Below the pieces are notes generated by a model. The model was not told where the DNA came from, did not search any database, and saw only the letters and a list, made by a program, of their open reading frames with translations. Below, one piece after another: positions 1-6,720 of a stretch of 10,148 bases of DNA. A program made the position numbers and the translations under genes. The stretch is from JANQUM01 sp047630355. Lineage in GTDB: Bacteria > Bacteroidota > Bacteroidia > Cytophagales > Spirosomataceae. The stretch spans positions 1 to 10,148 of the forward strand of contig JBLHXN010000118.1 in assembly GCA_047630355.1 (NCBI GenBank), read 5' to 3'. Positions within the stretch are counted from its first letter, which is position 1; every line of letters begins with the position of its first letter.

Positions 1-748
1 ACACCGCATCTTGAATAACCTTGATGCCTTTTTTGTGGGCTTCGTCAACGAGCTTTTTGTACGCTTCGTTTCCACCTAATCGCTTGTCAACGTTGTAATG
101 ATCTGTGAATCCGTAACCATGGTACGCCGAACGCATTTGTCCGCCTTCATCGGTTAGCGGTTGGTTATTTTCAACGACAGGGTTTAACCACAAAGCCGTA
201 ACTCCCAATTCCGTGAAATAATTAAGGTGATTCGTAATTCCCTGTAAATCGCCGCCGTGACGCTTCCACGGGTTATTCCGATCGTGAGTCGAGTCTGCCA
301 TATCCGCAAACTTATCGTTTGTCGGATCGCCGCTTGAGAAGCGGTCAGGCATTAATAAATAGATAAAATCTGCGGGAGTAACGGCCTGCGGCTTCGCTGT
401 TCTGTTTGCCAATTCGTAATCGAAGCTCGTTGTTTTTCCATCGTGGTTAATGTCGAGATGTAAGTTTCCGGCTTTAGCATTCGGTGAAATAACTAAATCA
501 ATAAAAACGTAATTTGGATTTTCAACCGTAGAAATACGGGTGATTTTTACGCCTCCGTATTCTTTAAGTTTTACACGACCGTTCCCAACCTTATCTCCGT
601 AAACCAGCAGCTGTATATTCGGGTTTTTCATGCCTACGTACCAGTTGGTCGGATTTATTTTGAGTTCGGTGGTTTCCTGAGCGTGTAATAAAAGTGGCAT
701 AACAGCAAGCAGTACCGCTATCCTGAAGTGGTTCGAGATTTTTTTCAT
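1..748 (-). CDS. Neopullulanase/cyclomaltodextrinase-type GH13 alpha-amylase, secreted (SusA-like), 3' part missing
   Basis: Reading from the ATG at 748 leftward gives 249 codons without a stop before the window edge, so the C-terminal two thirds are missing. Residues 1-23 form a signal peptide ending in HAQ, placing the enzyme in the periplasm or outside. Residues about 28-118 match the N-terminal Ig-like domain of cyclomaltodextrinases (NWYVGMKNPNIQLLVYG, then PNYVFIDL). The GH13 barrel begins near residue 128 (FIYLLMPDRFSSGDPTND) and continues through GGDLQGI, LGVTALWLNPV and HGYGFTDHYNVD. The edge cuts the gene at conserved region I (VIQDAV). By family, such enzymes hydrolyse cyclodextrins, pullulan or malto-oligosaccharides to short sugars. 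It is divergent from a second amylase, which supports a role in starch use. The exact substrate and the catalytic residues cannot be seen. Confidence 0.93.
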   Translation of the reverse strand, partial: MKKISNHFRIAVLLAVMPLLLHAQETTELKINPTNWYVGMKNPNIQLLVYGDKVGNGRVKLKEYGGVKITRISTVENPNYVFIDLVISPNAKAGNLHLDINHDGKTTSFDYELANRTAKPQAVTPADFIYLLMPDRFSSGDPTNDKFADMADSTHDRNNPWKRHGGDLQGITNHLNYFTELGVTALWLNPVVENNQPLTDEGGQMRSAYHGYGFTDHYNVDKRLGGNEAYKKLVDEAHKKGIKVIQDAV

Positions 749-775
749 TATTAGGGATAGTACATAATCGTTCTA

Positions 776-806
776 CAAATTTAAGCGATTCGGAAGCTTT
801 ATCATA
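776..806 (-). promoter_or_regulatory. Bacteroidota-type promoter for the leftward neopullulanase gene
   Basis: On the minus strand, TAAATTTG (783 to 776) matches TAnnTTTG exactly. TATG (806 to 803) sits 19 bases upstream as an imperfect -33 element. The start codon lies 27 bases after the -7 box. It is assigned by consensus only. Confidence 0.55.
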
Positions 807-828
807 CTAAAATGATTTTTTACCTTTG
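798..828 (+). promoter_or_regulatory. Bacteroidota-type promoter for the alpha-amylase/transporter operon
   Basis: TACCTTTG at 821-828 matches TAnnTTTG exactly. TTTA at 798-801 is a 3-of-4 match to the -33 element with a 19-base spacer. The ATG at 849 follows closely, so the leader would be only about 14 bases. No Shine-Dalgarno sequence is seen, which is usual in this phylum. Confidence 0.6.
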
Positions 829-848
829 GGGTCAATCTTTGACCAATT

Positions 849-2657
849 ATGAATAAAATTATTTTAGCTTGCCTCATTTTTGCTTGCTTATCGTGTGTTA
901 CTGACAGAGAACCTATTAATACTATGACAGAAAATCCTACCGACAAATTAGTAGTTTATCAACTCTTTACCCGCTATTTTGGGAATACAAATACCACCAA
1001 TAAATTTAATGGGACGATTGCCGAGAACGGCAGTGGTAAGTTCAACCACATTTCGTCAAAAGCCTTGAGCGAACTAAAGAAATTTGGCAGCACGCACATT
1101 TGGTTTACTGGCGTGGTGGAACACGCTACCATGACGGAATTTTCAGAGTTCGGAATTCCGCAAGATAGCCCGCAGGTTATCAAGGGGATTGCTGGCTCGC
1201 CGTACGCTATTAAAGATTATTATGATGTAAGTCCGGCACTCGCAGTTGATGTAAATAACCGGATGCAGGAGTTTGAAGAATTGGTAAAAAGAACGCACGA
1301 CGCCGGCCTTAAAGTTATCATTGATTTTGTTCCGAATCACGTAGCCCGCGAATACTGTTCGGATGTAAAACCCGAAGGAATTATTGACTTTGGTGCGGAT
1401 GATGATAAGACTAAACTTTTTGCCGCGAATAATAATTTTTATTACTTAAACGGAGAATCTTTTACGGTTCCAGCGGAAGCGAATCCGCCCGTTAAACCAG
1501 TAAAAGGTTACACCGAAAAACCCGCTAAGGCTACGGGCAATGATGTGTTCAGACCTAATCCAACAATAAATGATTGGTACGAAACGATTAAACTGAATTA
1601 CGGAGTTGATTACGCGAACAACCGGCAGACGCACTTCGAAACGATACCTGATACTTGGAATAAGATGTACGATGTTTTATCGTATTGGCAATCTAAAGGC
1701 GTGGATGGGTTTCGGTGTGATATGGCTGAGATGGTTCCGGTTGAATTTTGGGGCTGGGTTATTCCTAAATTAAAGGCTCAGAGCGAATCTACGTTCATTG
1801 CAGAAATTTATAACCCTACGGAGTACGGGAATTATATTTATAATGGAAAGTTTGATTACCTCTACGATAAAGTGGGGCTTTACGATGCCGTCAGGAGATT
1901 GATGGAAGGCGGCGGTTCGGTGGCAGACATCACGAAAGTCTGGCAAAAAGAGTCGGGTGAGTTTTCAAACCGGATGTTGCGTTTTCTCGAAAATCACGAT
2001 GAGCAACGTATCGCCTCGCGGTTCTTCGCTAAAAACATGAATCGCGGAAAAGCCGCGATGGCACTTTCGGCAACGCTGCATGGCGGACCACTCATGTATT
2101 ATTACGGACAGGAGGTAGGAGTAAACCCAACAAAATCAGAGGGTTTTCAGGGAGAAGACGGACGAACCACTATATTCGATTATTGGGGTGTCCCTGAATT
2201 TCAGGCGTGGGTAAACGGCGGAAAATTTGACGGCGGAAAACTATCTCCCGAACAAAAAAAGCTTCGTAAATTTTACGCTAAACTAAACGAATTCGTTTCT
2301 TCAAGTGATGTGGTGAAAAATGGTAAGTTCTGGGATTTACAGTACGCCAACGTGGAGGGGCAAAGCTCTTCGTATGATAAACACAAAATTTACAGTTACG
2401 TACGCTACCTTGATAAGGAGCGATTGTTATTTGTCTATAACTTCGATTACGAAGATAAGCAAAACGTTGATTTAAGGTTGCCGGAAGATTTATTCAACCA
2501 ATTAAATATTGAAGGGCAACAACTTACGTTCACCGAGGTATTTACGGGCGAATTAAAGATTAATATGCAGTCAAAAGCATTGACTAGTACTCGACCTGAT
2601 GTATTAGGAATGTCATTAACGATTGATCCGGGTTCTTTCAAGGTTTTTAAATTTTAA
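849..2657 (+). CDS. GH13 alpha-amylase, predicted lipoprotein
   Basis: This 602-residue glycoside hydrolase should cleave alpha-1,4-glucan bonds at the cell envelope. All four GH13 signature regions are present. Region I is DFVPNH (159-164). Region II is GFRCDMAE, with the nucleophile Asp291. Region III is FIAE, with the acid/base Glu319. Region IV is FLENHD, with the transition-state stabiliser Asp384. A region V-like IKLNYGVDY lies near 248-255. The N-terminus (a hydrophobic run, then CLSC at 13-16, then VTDREP) looks like a lipoprotein signal with Cys16 as the likely lipidated residue. A Cys at -3 is not the classical lipobox, so Cys13 is an alternative. The opening VYQLFTRYFGN is typical of a Bacteroidota amylase group distinct from SusG. 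The C-terminal 110 or so residues should form the usual beta-sandwich. It is followed after 24 bases by a sugar transporter, suggesting one operon. Confidence 0.95.
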   Translation: MNKIILACLIFACLSCVTDREPINTMTENPTDKLVVYQLFTRYFGNTNTTNKFNGTIAENGSGKFNHISSKALSELKKFGSTHIWFTGVVEHATMTEFSEFGIPQDSPQVIKGIAGSPYAIKDYYDVSPALAVDVNNRMQEFEELVKRTHDAGLKVIIDFVPNHVAREYCSDVKPEGIIDFGADDDKTKLFAANNNFYYLNGESFTVPAEANPPVKPVKGYTEKPAKATGNDVFRPNPTINDWYETIKLNYGVDYANNRQTHFETIPDTWNKMYDVLSYWQSKGVDGFRCDMAEMVPVEFWGWVIPKLKAQSESTFIAEIYNPTEYGNYIYNGKFDYLYDKVGLYDAVRRLMEGGGSVADITKVWQKESGEFSNRMLRFLENHDEQRIASRFFAKNMNRGKAAMALSATLHGGPLMYYYGQEVGVNPTKSEGFQGEDGRTTIFDYWGVPEFQAWVNGGKFDGGKLSPEQKKLRKFYAKLNEFVSSSDVVKNGKFWDLQYANVEGQSSSYDKHKIYSYVRYLDKERLLFVYNFDYEDKQNVDLRLPEDLFNQLNIEGQQLTFTEVFTGELKINMQSKALTSTRPDVLGMSLTIDPGSFKVFKF

Positions 2658-2681
2658 ACTCATTCAATCAGTAACCAACCT

Positions 2682-4058
2682 ATGGCATCTTCAAACACGA
2701 ATCCAACGGCTGTTTTGACCGACAAAAAACCGAAACTGAGTTTTTGGCAAATCTGGAATATGAGTTTTGGGTTTTTAGGTATTCAGATGGGGTTCGCCTT
2801 GCAGAATGCCAACGCCAGTCGGATTTTGCAAACCTTCGGGGCGGATGTAGAACACTTGTCGTGGTTTTGGTTGGTGGCTCCATTAACCGGAATGATTGTT
2901 CAACCGATTATTGGTCACATGAGCGATAATACCTGGACTCGTTTGGGGCGAAGAAGACCATTTTTCCTTGCGGGAGCTGTTCTTGCCGCAATTGGTTTAA
3001 TGTTGATGCCAAACGCTGATTTGTTCACTTCGGTTGTACCCGTTTTGTGGGTTGGTGCTGGATTTTTGATGATTATGGATGCTTCGTTTAATATCGCGAT
3101 GGAGCCGTTCCGGGCGTTGGTGGGCGATAAACTTTCTACCGAACAACGCACTGACGGTTTCTCAATACAAACGGTGCTGATTGGTATTGGAGCGGTAATT
3201 GGTTCTTGGATGCCTTATGTATTGGTAAACTGGTTTGGCTACAATGATACCGCTCCGGCGGGCGAAGTGCCAGATAGTTTAGTATTCTCCTTTGTGGCTG
3301 GAGCGGTGGTGCTACTCGGTTCTATTATTTGGACGGTAATCAGAACGAAAGAGTACACGCCCAAAGAGCAAGCAGAATATAACAACGAAGTATTTATTGA
3401 GGACCAAAAAAGTAGCTTTAGTGACATCATCGTTGCGGTAAAGCAAATGCCGAAACCGATGATCCAACTTGGTTTGGTGCAGTTTTTCTCTTGGTTCGGG
3501 CTTTTTTCCATGTGGGTTTTTTCCACCCCCGCCATCGCTCATCATGTTTACAACTTACCGTTGAACGAAACTTCATCGGCCACTTATAATGAAGCGGCAA
3601 ACTGGGTCGGAATCTTATTTGGTATTTATAACGGTGTTTCGGCAATTTACGCTTTCTTTATTCCGCGGGTTGCGAAACGTTTTGGACGCAAGAAAACGCA
3701 CGCTTCTTCTTTAATTATTGGTGGACTAAGTCTAATTTCTATTTTTATTATTTCAGATCCGATGCTACTTATCTTACCGATGATCGGAATCGGTATTGCG
3801 TGGGCGAGTATTCTTGCTATGCCATACGCTATTTTAGCGGGTTCTTTACCGCACGCAAAAATGGGTATTTATATGGGAATCTTCAACTTTTTTATTACGC
3901 TTCCACAAGTAACCAATGGTATAATTGGTGGGATGATGGTGAAGTACCTCTTTGGTGGAAACCCGATTTACTCGCTCGTATTTGGTGGTGTATGTTTTCT
4001 TATCGCCGCCGCAACGGTAACTCGGGTGGACGATAAAGACGACTTAGTACTTGCGTAA
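2682..4058 (+). CDS. MFS sugar transporter of the GPH/SLC45 type (probable maltose/malto-oligosaccharide importer)
   Basis: This 458-residue inner-membrane protein has about 12 hydrophobic segments in two halves. The loop between helices 2 and 3 carries GHMSDNTWTRLGRRRPF (78-94), the form of MFS motif A seen in sucrose/maltose-type transporters. The matching loop of the second half is RVAKRFGRKKTH (329-340). PYAILAGSLP and MGIYMGIFNFF (381-403) are further hallmarks of the sucrose/SLC45-like family. A charged cytoplasmic stretch at about 222-247 separates the halves. By family the transport is cation-coupled sugar symport. The close upstream amylase makes maltose or maltodextrin the best substrate guess. 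That substrate is inferred from context and not shown by residues. No terminator is evident after the gene. Confidence 0.9.
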   Translation: MASSNTNPTAVLTDKKPKLSFWQIWNMSFGFLGIQMGFALQNANASRILQTFGADVEHLSWFWLVAPLTGMIVQPIIGHMSDNTWTRLGRRRPFFLAGAVLAAIGLMLMPNADLFTSVVPVLWVGAGFLMIMDASFNIAMEPFRALVGDKLSTEQRTDGFSIQTVLIGIGAVIGSWMPYVLVNWFGYNDTAPAGEVPDSLVFSFVAGAVVLLGSIIWTVIRTKEYTPKEQAEYNNEVFIEDQKSSFSDIIVAVKQMPKPMIQLGLVQFFSWFGLFSMWVFSTPAIAHHVYNLPLNETSSATYNEAANWVGILFGIYNGVSAIYAFFIPRVAKRFGRKKTHASSLIIGGLSLISIFIISDPMLLILPMIGIGIAWASILAMPYAILAGSLPHAKMGIYMGIFNFFITLPQVTNGIIGGMMVKYLFGGNPIYSLVFGGVCFLIAAATVTRVDDKDDLVLA

Positions 4059-4076
4059 AGTCGCATAAAATTAATG

Positions 4077-4090
4077 GGAGGTAGCATTAT
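4077..4090 (+). repeat. Copy 1 of a 14-base direct repeat flanking the lytS/lytTR pair
   Basis: GGAGGTAGCATTAT begins 19 bases after the transporter stop codon. The second copy at 5899-5912 differs by one base (A to G at position 10). Both copies are preceded by ATTAA, with two extra bases in this copy. Function unknown. Confidence 0.6.
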
Positions 4091-4114
4091 CAGTTATTCT
4101 TATCTATCTGATAA
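4087..4114. repeat. Inverted repeat upstream of the sensor kinase gene
   Basis: TTATCAG (4087-4093) and CTGATAA (4108-4114) are perfect 7-base inverted arms around a 14-base AT-rich centre. It is followed by A residues instead of T, so it is not an intrinsic terminator for the rightward transcript. It could be an operator or a weak hairpin. It overlaps the end of the 14-base direct repeat. The rest of the 104-base gap shows no convincing TAnnTTTG box. Confidence 0.35.
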
Positions 4115-4162
4115 AAAAAGGAACTAATTAATAATGTACTTTACGCTTATCCGTTTCCTCCT

Positions 4163-5200
4163 ATGATACAAAAACGTTACATAAATAGATTTTTGCAGGT
4201 ATTGCTTTGGTTGTTTTACGCCTTAATACCATTGTTTTATACGCTTCAACGCTTGGCGAACGATCCTTCGTTTTCGGAGCGTTCTACGTACAATAATCCG
4301 ATATTCTGGCTCTTTGTGAATATCTCTTCCGTGGGGTTATTCTACTTCAATTCAGAATATTTAATCCCAAACTTTTTTAAGAGAAAGAGGGTAGTTTCTT
4401 ACTTCCTGATATTGGCGGGAATTATCGTTGTCTTAATCCTTATTCGGGTCGCACTGCGGATTACCATAACCGGAAATAGTGATAAACTTACGTACTATTT
4501 CTACTTTAATTCGCTGCTTCCGTACCTCTTTATTTTTGCAATTAGTACGTCGTATCGCTTCTTTAGTGATTACGTGCGGGAAGAGAAGATAAAGTCTTAT
4601 TTGGAAAATGAACGACTTAAGTCGGAACTGTCTTTTTTACGTTCGCAAATATCTCCGCATTTTATGTTTAACCTGTTAAATAGCATGGTTTCGCTCGCCA
4701 GAAAAAAGTCTGATTTGCTGGAACCGATGCTGATAAAAATGTCTGAAATATTACGTTATATGCTATATGAGAAAGATGATTCTAAAATTCCGATTGAGAA
4801 AGAGTACGCTTATCTAAACAATTACATAGATTTACAGATTCTGCGGTTTGGCAAGAAAGTTAAGGTTAACTTTGAGAGCAATCTCGAAAATACTTCTTTA
4901 TTGATTGAGCCGATGCTATTAATTCCGTTTGTTGAAAATGCTTTTAAGCACGGGACCGGAATAATCAAAGAACCGACGATTGATATCATCTTAGAGACAA
5001 ATGCCGACGGTATTTTTTTTCAGGTGAAAAATATTACATCATCCGCCCAACAAATAGACACTAAAGACCCAAGCTCAGGAATTGGTCTGGTGAACGTAAA
5101 AAGAAGGCTGGATTTACTTTACCAGAAAAGAAACAAATTGAAAATCGTTGATTCGGCGAATTCGTATCAAGTATCTTTAAATATCTACTTTCATGATTAA
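4163..5200 (+). CDS. LytS/YehU-family membrane sensor histidine kinase
   Basis: This 345-residue kinase has four predicted membrane segments (about 9-28, 46-68, 77-100, 111-132) and almost no periplasmic sensor domain. A short charged helix (137-160) leads into the His_kinase (PF06580-type) domain. The phospho-accepting site is QISPHFMFNLLNS with His166. The ATP-binding part has the N-box IPFVENAFKHG with Asn259 and the G-box GIGLVNVKRRL (306-316). This compact layout is characteristic of Bacteroidota LytS-type kinases paired with LytTR regulators. The gene overlaps its regulator by 8 bases, indicating translational coupling. The stimulus is not deducible; sensing through the membrane segments is likely. 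Nearness to the maltodextrin operon makes a link possible but unproven. Confidence 0.93.
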   Translation: MIQKRYINRFLQVLLWLFYALIPLFYTLQRLANDPSFSERSTYNNPIFWLFVNISSVGLFYFNSEYLIPNFFKRKRVVSYFLILAGIIVVLILIRVALRITITGNSDKLTYYFYFNSLLPYLFIFAISTSYRFFSDYVREEKIKSYLENERLKSELSFLRSQISPHFMFNLLNSMVSLARKKSDLLEPMLIKMSEILRYMLYEKDDSKIPIEKEYAYLNNYIDLQILRFGKKVKVNFESNLENTSLLIEPMLLIPFVENAFKHGTGIIKEPTIDIILETNADGIFFQVKNITSSAQQIDTKDPSSGIGLVNVKRRLDLLYQKRNKLKIVDSANSYQVSLNIYFHD

Positions 5201-5894
5201 ATGTATCGCAATAGACGACGAAGAACTCGCTTTAGAGCTTCTTGTAGATAATATTAACAATGTCCCGTACTTAGAATTAGTCGGAACTGCATCTAACACA
5301 TTGGAGGCAACTGACCTATTAAGTACAAATGAAGTTGACTTACTTTTCCTGGATATTCAAATGCCCGGACTTTCGGGTATCCAATTTCTAAAGACACTCA
5401 CGCAGTCGCCAATGGTTATTTTTCATACTGCTTATGAAGAATACGCACTCACCGGTTTTGAGCTCAACGTGGTAGACTATTTATTGAAACCCGTTTCTTT
5501 CGAGCGTTTTTTGAAAGCCTGCAACCGGGCACAGGAGTTTTACAATTTGAAAAATGCTACCTCGCGAGAAATCGGTTCGGACTACTTTTTCGTCAATTCT
5601 GAATACTCGCTCGTTAAGATAAAGTACGCCGAAATTCTGTACATTGAAGGATTAAAAGATTACATCAAAATCTACATTGAAGACGTTAAAAGACCAGTCA
5701 TCACCCGCATGACCATGAAGAGTATCGAAGAGAAGTTAATTCCTTACAACTTCATGCGAGTACATAAGTCTTACATCATTTCACTGCCAAGAATCAAGTC
5801 AATCCGCAATTTAAAAGTGACAATTAATGAAATTCAGATTCCTGTAAGCGAACAGAATATCGAGCAACTGATGTCTAAAATTGGTGGTAGCTAA
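5193..5894 (+). CDS. LytTR-family response regulator
   Basis: This 233-residue DNA-binding regulator is the partner of the kinase just upstream. Its ATG lies inside the kinase stop region (shared bases 5193-5200). The receiver domain (1-120) has the acidic pair Asp8/Asp9, the phosphorylation site Asp54 in LFLDIQMPG, Thr79 and Lys99 in LLKP. The LytTR domain occupies about 132-230, with the typical ILYIEGLKDYIKIY (148-161) and FMRVHKSYIIS (187-197). LytTR proteins usually bind pairs of short direct repeats upstream of target promoters. Its targets are not identifiable here with confidence. The length is normal and every key residue is present, so it should be functional. Confidence 0.95.
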   Translation: MIKCIAIDDEELALELLVDNINNVPYLELVGTASNTLEATDLLSTNEVDLLFLDIQMPGLSGIQFLKTLTQSPMVIFHTAYEEYALTGFELNVVDYLLKPVSFERFLKACNRAQEFYNLKNATSREIGSDYFFVNSEYSLVKIKYAEILYIEGLKDYIKIYIEDVKRPVITRMTMKSIEEKLIPYNFMRVHKSYIISLPRIKSIRNLKVTINEIQIPVSEQNIEQLMSKIGGS

Positions 5895-5898
5895 TTAA

Positions 5899-5912
5899 GG
5901 AGGTAGCGTTAT
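5899..5912 (+). repeat. Copy 2 of a 14-base direct repeat flanking the lytS/lytTR pair
   Basis: GGAGGTAGCGTTAT starts 5 bases after the regulator stop codon and matches 4077-4090 at 13 of 14 positions. The two copies bracket the two-component pair in the same orientation. Confidence 0.6.
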
Positions 5913-6090
5913 ATTTACGCACTTTTCAATTAAAATCTACAAAGCGAAAGCAGGGCAATCCACGTAAATACGACGAGTGAGCAAAATAGGAGAATTGTTG
6001 CAGTAGACCGCAGAAAACTTTTTCGTTGTTATAGATCACGATTTTTGCAGTCGACCTGCGTAAGTTGGAAGTAAGATTTACCATAAAAAT
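5913..6090. other. Non-coding stretch between the response regulator and its terminator
   Basis: No gene is convincing here on either strand. A 12-base near repeat is visible: TTGCAGTAGACC at 5998-6009 and TTGCAGTCGACC at 6045-6056 (11 of 12 match, 47 bases apart). The stretch is probably a long 3' untranslated region of the kinase/regulator transcript. A leftover of transferred DNA is also possible. The reverse strand has an open stretch of 76 codons, but its composition gives no recognisable family. Confidence 0.4.
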
Positions 6091-6124
6091 AAAAATTGCC
6101 TTGATACAAATCAAGGCAATTTTT
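6091..6124. terminator. Strong bidirectional intrinsic terminator
   Basis: A perfect 15-base inverted repeat (6091-6105 and 6110-6124) surrounds a 4-base loop. The core is TTGCCTTGAT / ATCAAGGCAA, and the A-tract and T-tract form the outer part of the stem on both strands. It most likely ends the kinase/regulator transcript. Because IS200-type elements carry a hairpin near their left end, it might instead belong to the decayed element starting just downstream. Confidence 0.85.
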
Positions 6125-6203
6125 ATTGGTCTTAGTTTAAGGTTAAAATTACGCAATCTATTACATTTTGCTTTCAGTTTCTAAAAATTTGTTATTTTGG
6201 TTT

Positions 6204-6654
6204 ATGGATTTCCAACGTTCCAATAGCCATAGTATTTCTCGTATTACTGTTCATCTTGTTTGGTCAACGAAGTACCGCCATCCCGTTCTTGTGGGTGATA
6301 TTAAGTTACGTTTCCGTATGCTTTTGATTCAAATTTGCGAGGCGGAGGGTGTTCAAATCCTAAAGGGTGTTGTTTCTAAGGGTCATGTTTATATGCATAT
6401 TGAATACTGTCCTTCACACTGGGTCAGTCACTTGGTCAAGCTGTTGAAAGGTCGTTCATCGCGGTAGTTACAGATTGAGTTTACTGAGTTGAAGAAGCGT
6501 TATTGGGGTCGCCATTTTTGGGCGATTGGTTATGGTTGTTGAATCGGGCCGCCGGGCGGGTACTGGCAATATTACTGATGAGATGGTTAACGAGTATTTG
6601 GAACCCCATCGCAAACCCAATGATAATGATAATACGAATTTTATCGTTGAATAG
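6204..6654 (+). pseudogene. tnpA: Decayed IS200/IS605-family TnpA (Y1 transposase)
   Basis: The reading from 6204 is clearly an IS200-type single-strand transposase: SRITVHLVWSTKYRHPVL, then VSKGHVYMHIEYCPS, then LVKLLKGRSSR. It is interrupted by TAG at 6465-6467. Beyond the stop the same frame continues the family sequence (FTELKKRYWGRHFWAIGYGC) to TGA at 6540-6542. The family sequence then resumes one frame over at 6559 (GTGNITDEMVNEYLE, and so on) and ends with TAG at 6652-6654. The catalytic HUH motif, usually His-Val-His in this family, reads His-Val-Tyr (Tyr codon 6390-6392). The active-site Tyr in NEYLE is still encoded. With two stops, a frameshift and a lost metal-binding histidine, no active transposase can be made. 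Confidence 0.9.
6542..6561 (+). other. GC-rich insertion inside the transposase pseudogene
   Basis: Where the family usually reads Gly-Cys-Trp-Ser-Thr-Gly, 20 bases lie between TGTTG and ACTGGC, where about 4 are expected. That is a net gain of about 16, which accounts for the frameshift. The added bases are almost only G and C, in strong contrast to the surroundings, and contain an inverted repeat (CCGCC and GGCGG around one G). Confidence 0.5.
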
Positions 6655-6655
6655 G

Positions 6656-6700
6656 CAGACTTTCAGTCTGAACAAAAACTATGGACTTTCAGTCCACAGT
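6656..6700 (+). repeat. Right-end hairpins of the IS200/IS605-like element
   Basis: Two hairpins share the core GACTTTCAGTC. The first is CAGACT-TTC-AGTCTG (6656-6670). The second is TGGACT-TTC-AGTCCA (6682-6696), extendable to 6678-6700 with one mismatch. Subterminal hairpins directly after tnpA are what the transposase of this family recognises as DNA secondary structure. The element probably ends within a few bases of 6700-6710. A matching left end was not identified. Confidence 0.65.
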
Positions 6701-6720
6701 GATTTATTTGGTATTTGACA

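Larger units (their letters stand above)
6204..6707 (+). mobile_element. Remnant of an IS200/IS605-family insertion sequence
   Basis: The decayed tnpA plus its right-end hairpins form the recognisable body of a single-strand-transposing element. No accessory TnpB gene is present, so it is IS200-like. The left boundary is uncertain: it could lie anywhere between the terminator at 6124 and the tnpA start. The right boundary is approximate. Such elements lack terminal inverted repeats and target duplications, so the ends cannot be set from those. Confidence 0.65.

Noticed and set aside
3239..3535. 98-codon leftward open frame inside the transporter gene
   Set aside because: It is antisense to conserved transporter coding sequence and has no family resemblance.
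4137..4144. TACTTTAC as the -7 box of the kinase gene
   Set aside because: It fails the TTTG part of the consensus and lacks a -33 element at the right distance.
5998..6056. The TTGCAGT-type repeats as LytTR binding sites
   Set aside because: They lie 47 bases apart, far wider than the usual 10-13 base spacing of LytTR repeats, and are downstream of genes.
5926..6156. Leftward 76-codon open frame after the response regulator
   Set aside because: It runs through the terminator hairpin, has no start signals and no recognised domain; kept only as a note on the non-coding tail.
6503..6718. Rightward 71-codon open frame over the IS right part
   Set aside because: It is out of frame with the TnpA pseudogene and encodes no recognisable family; it exists because of the broken transposase.
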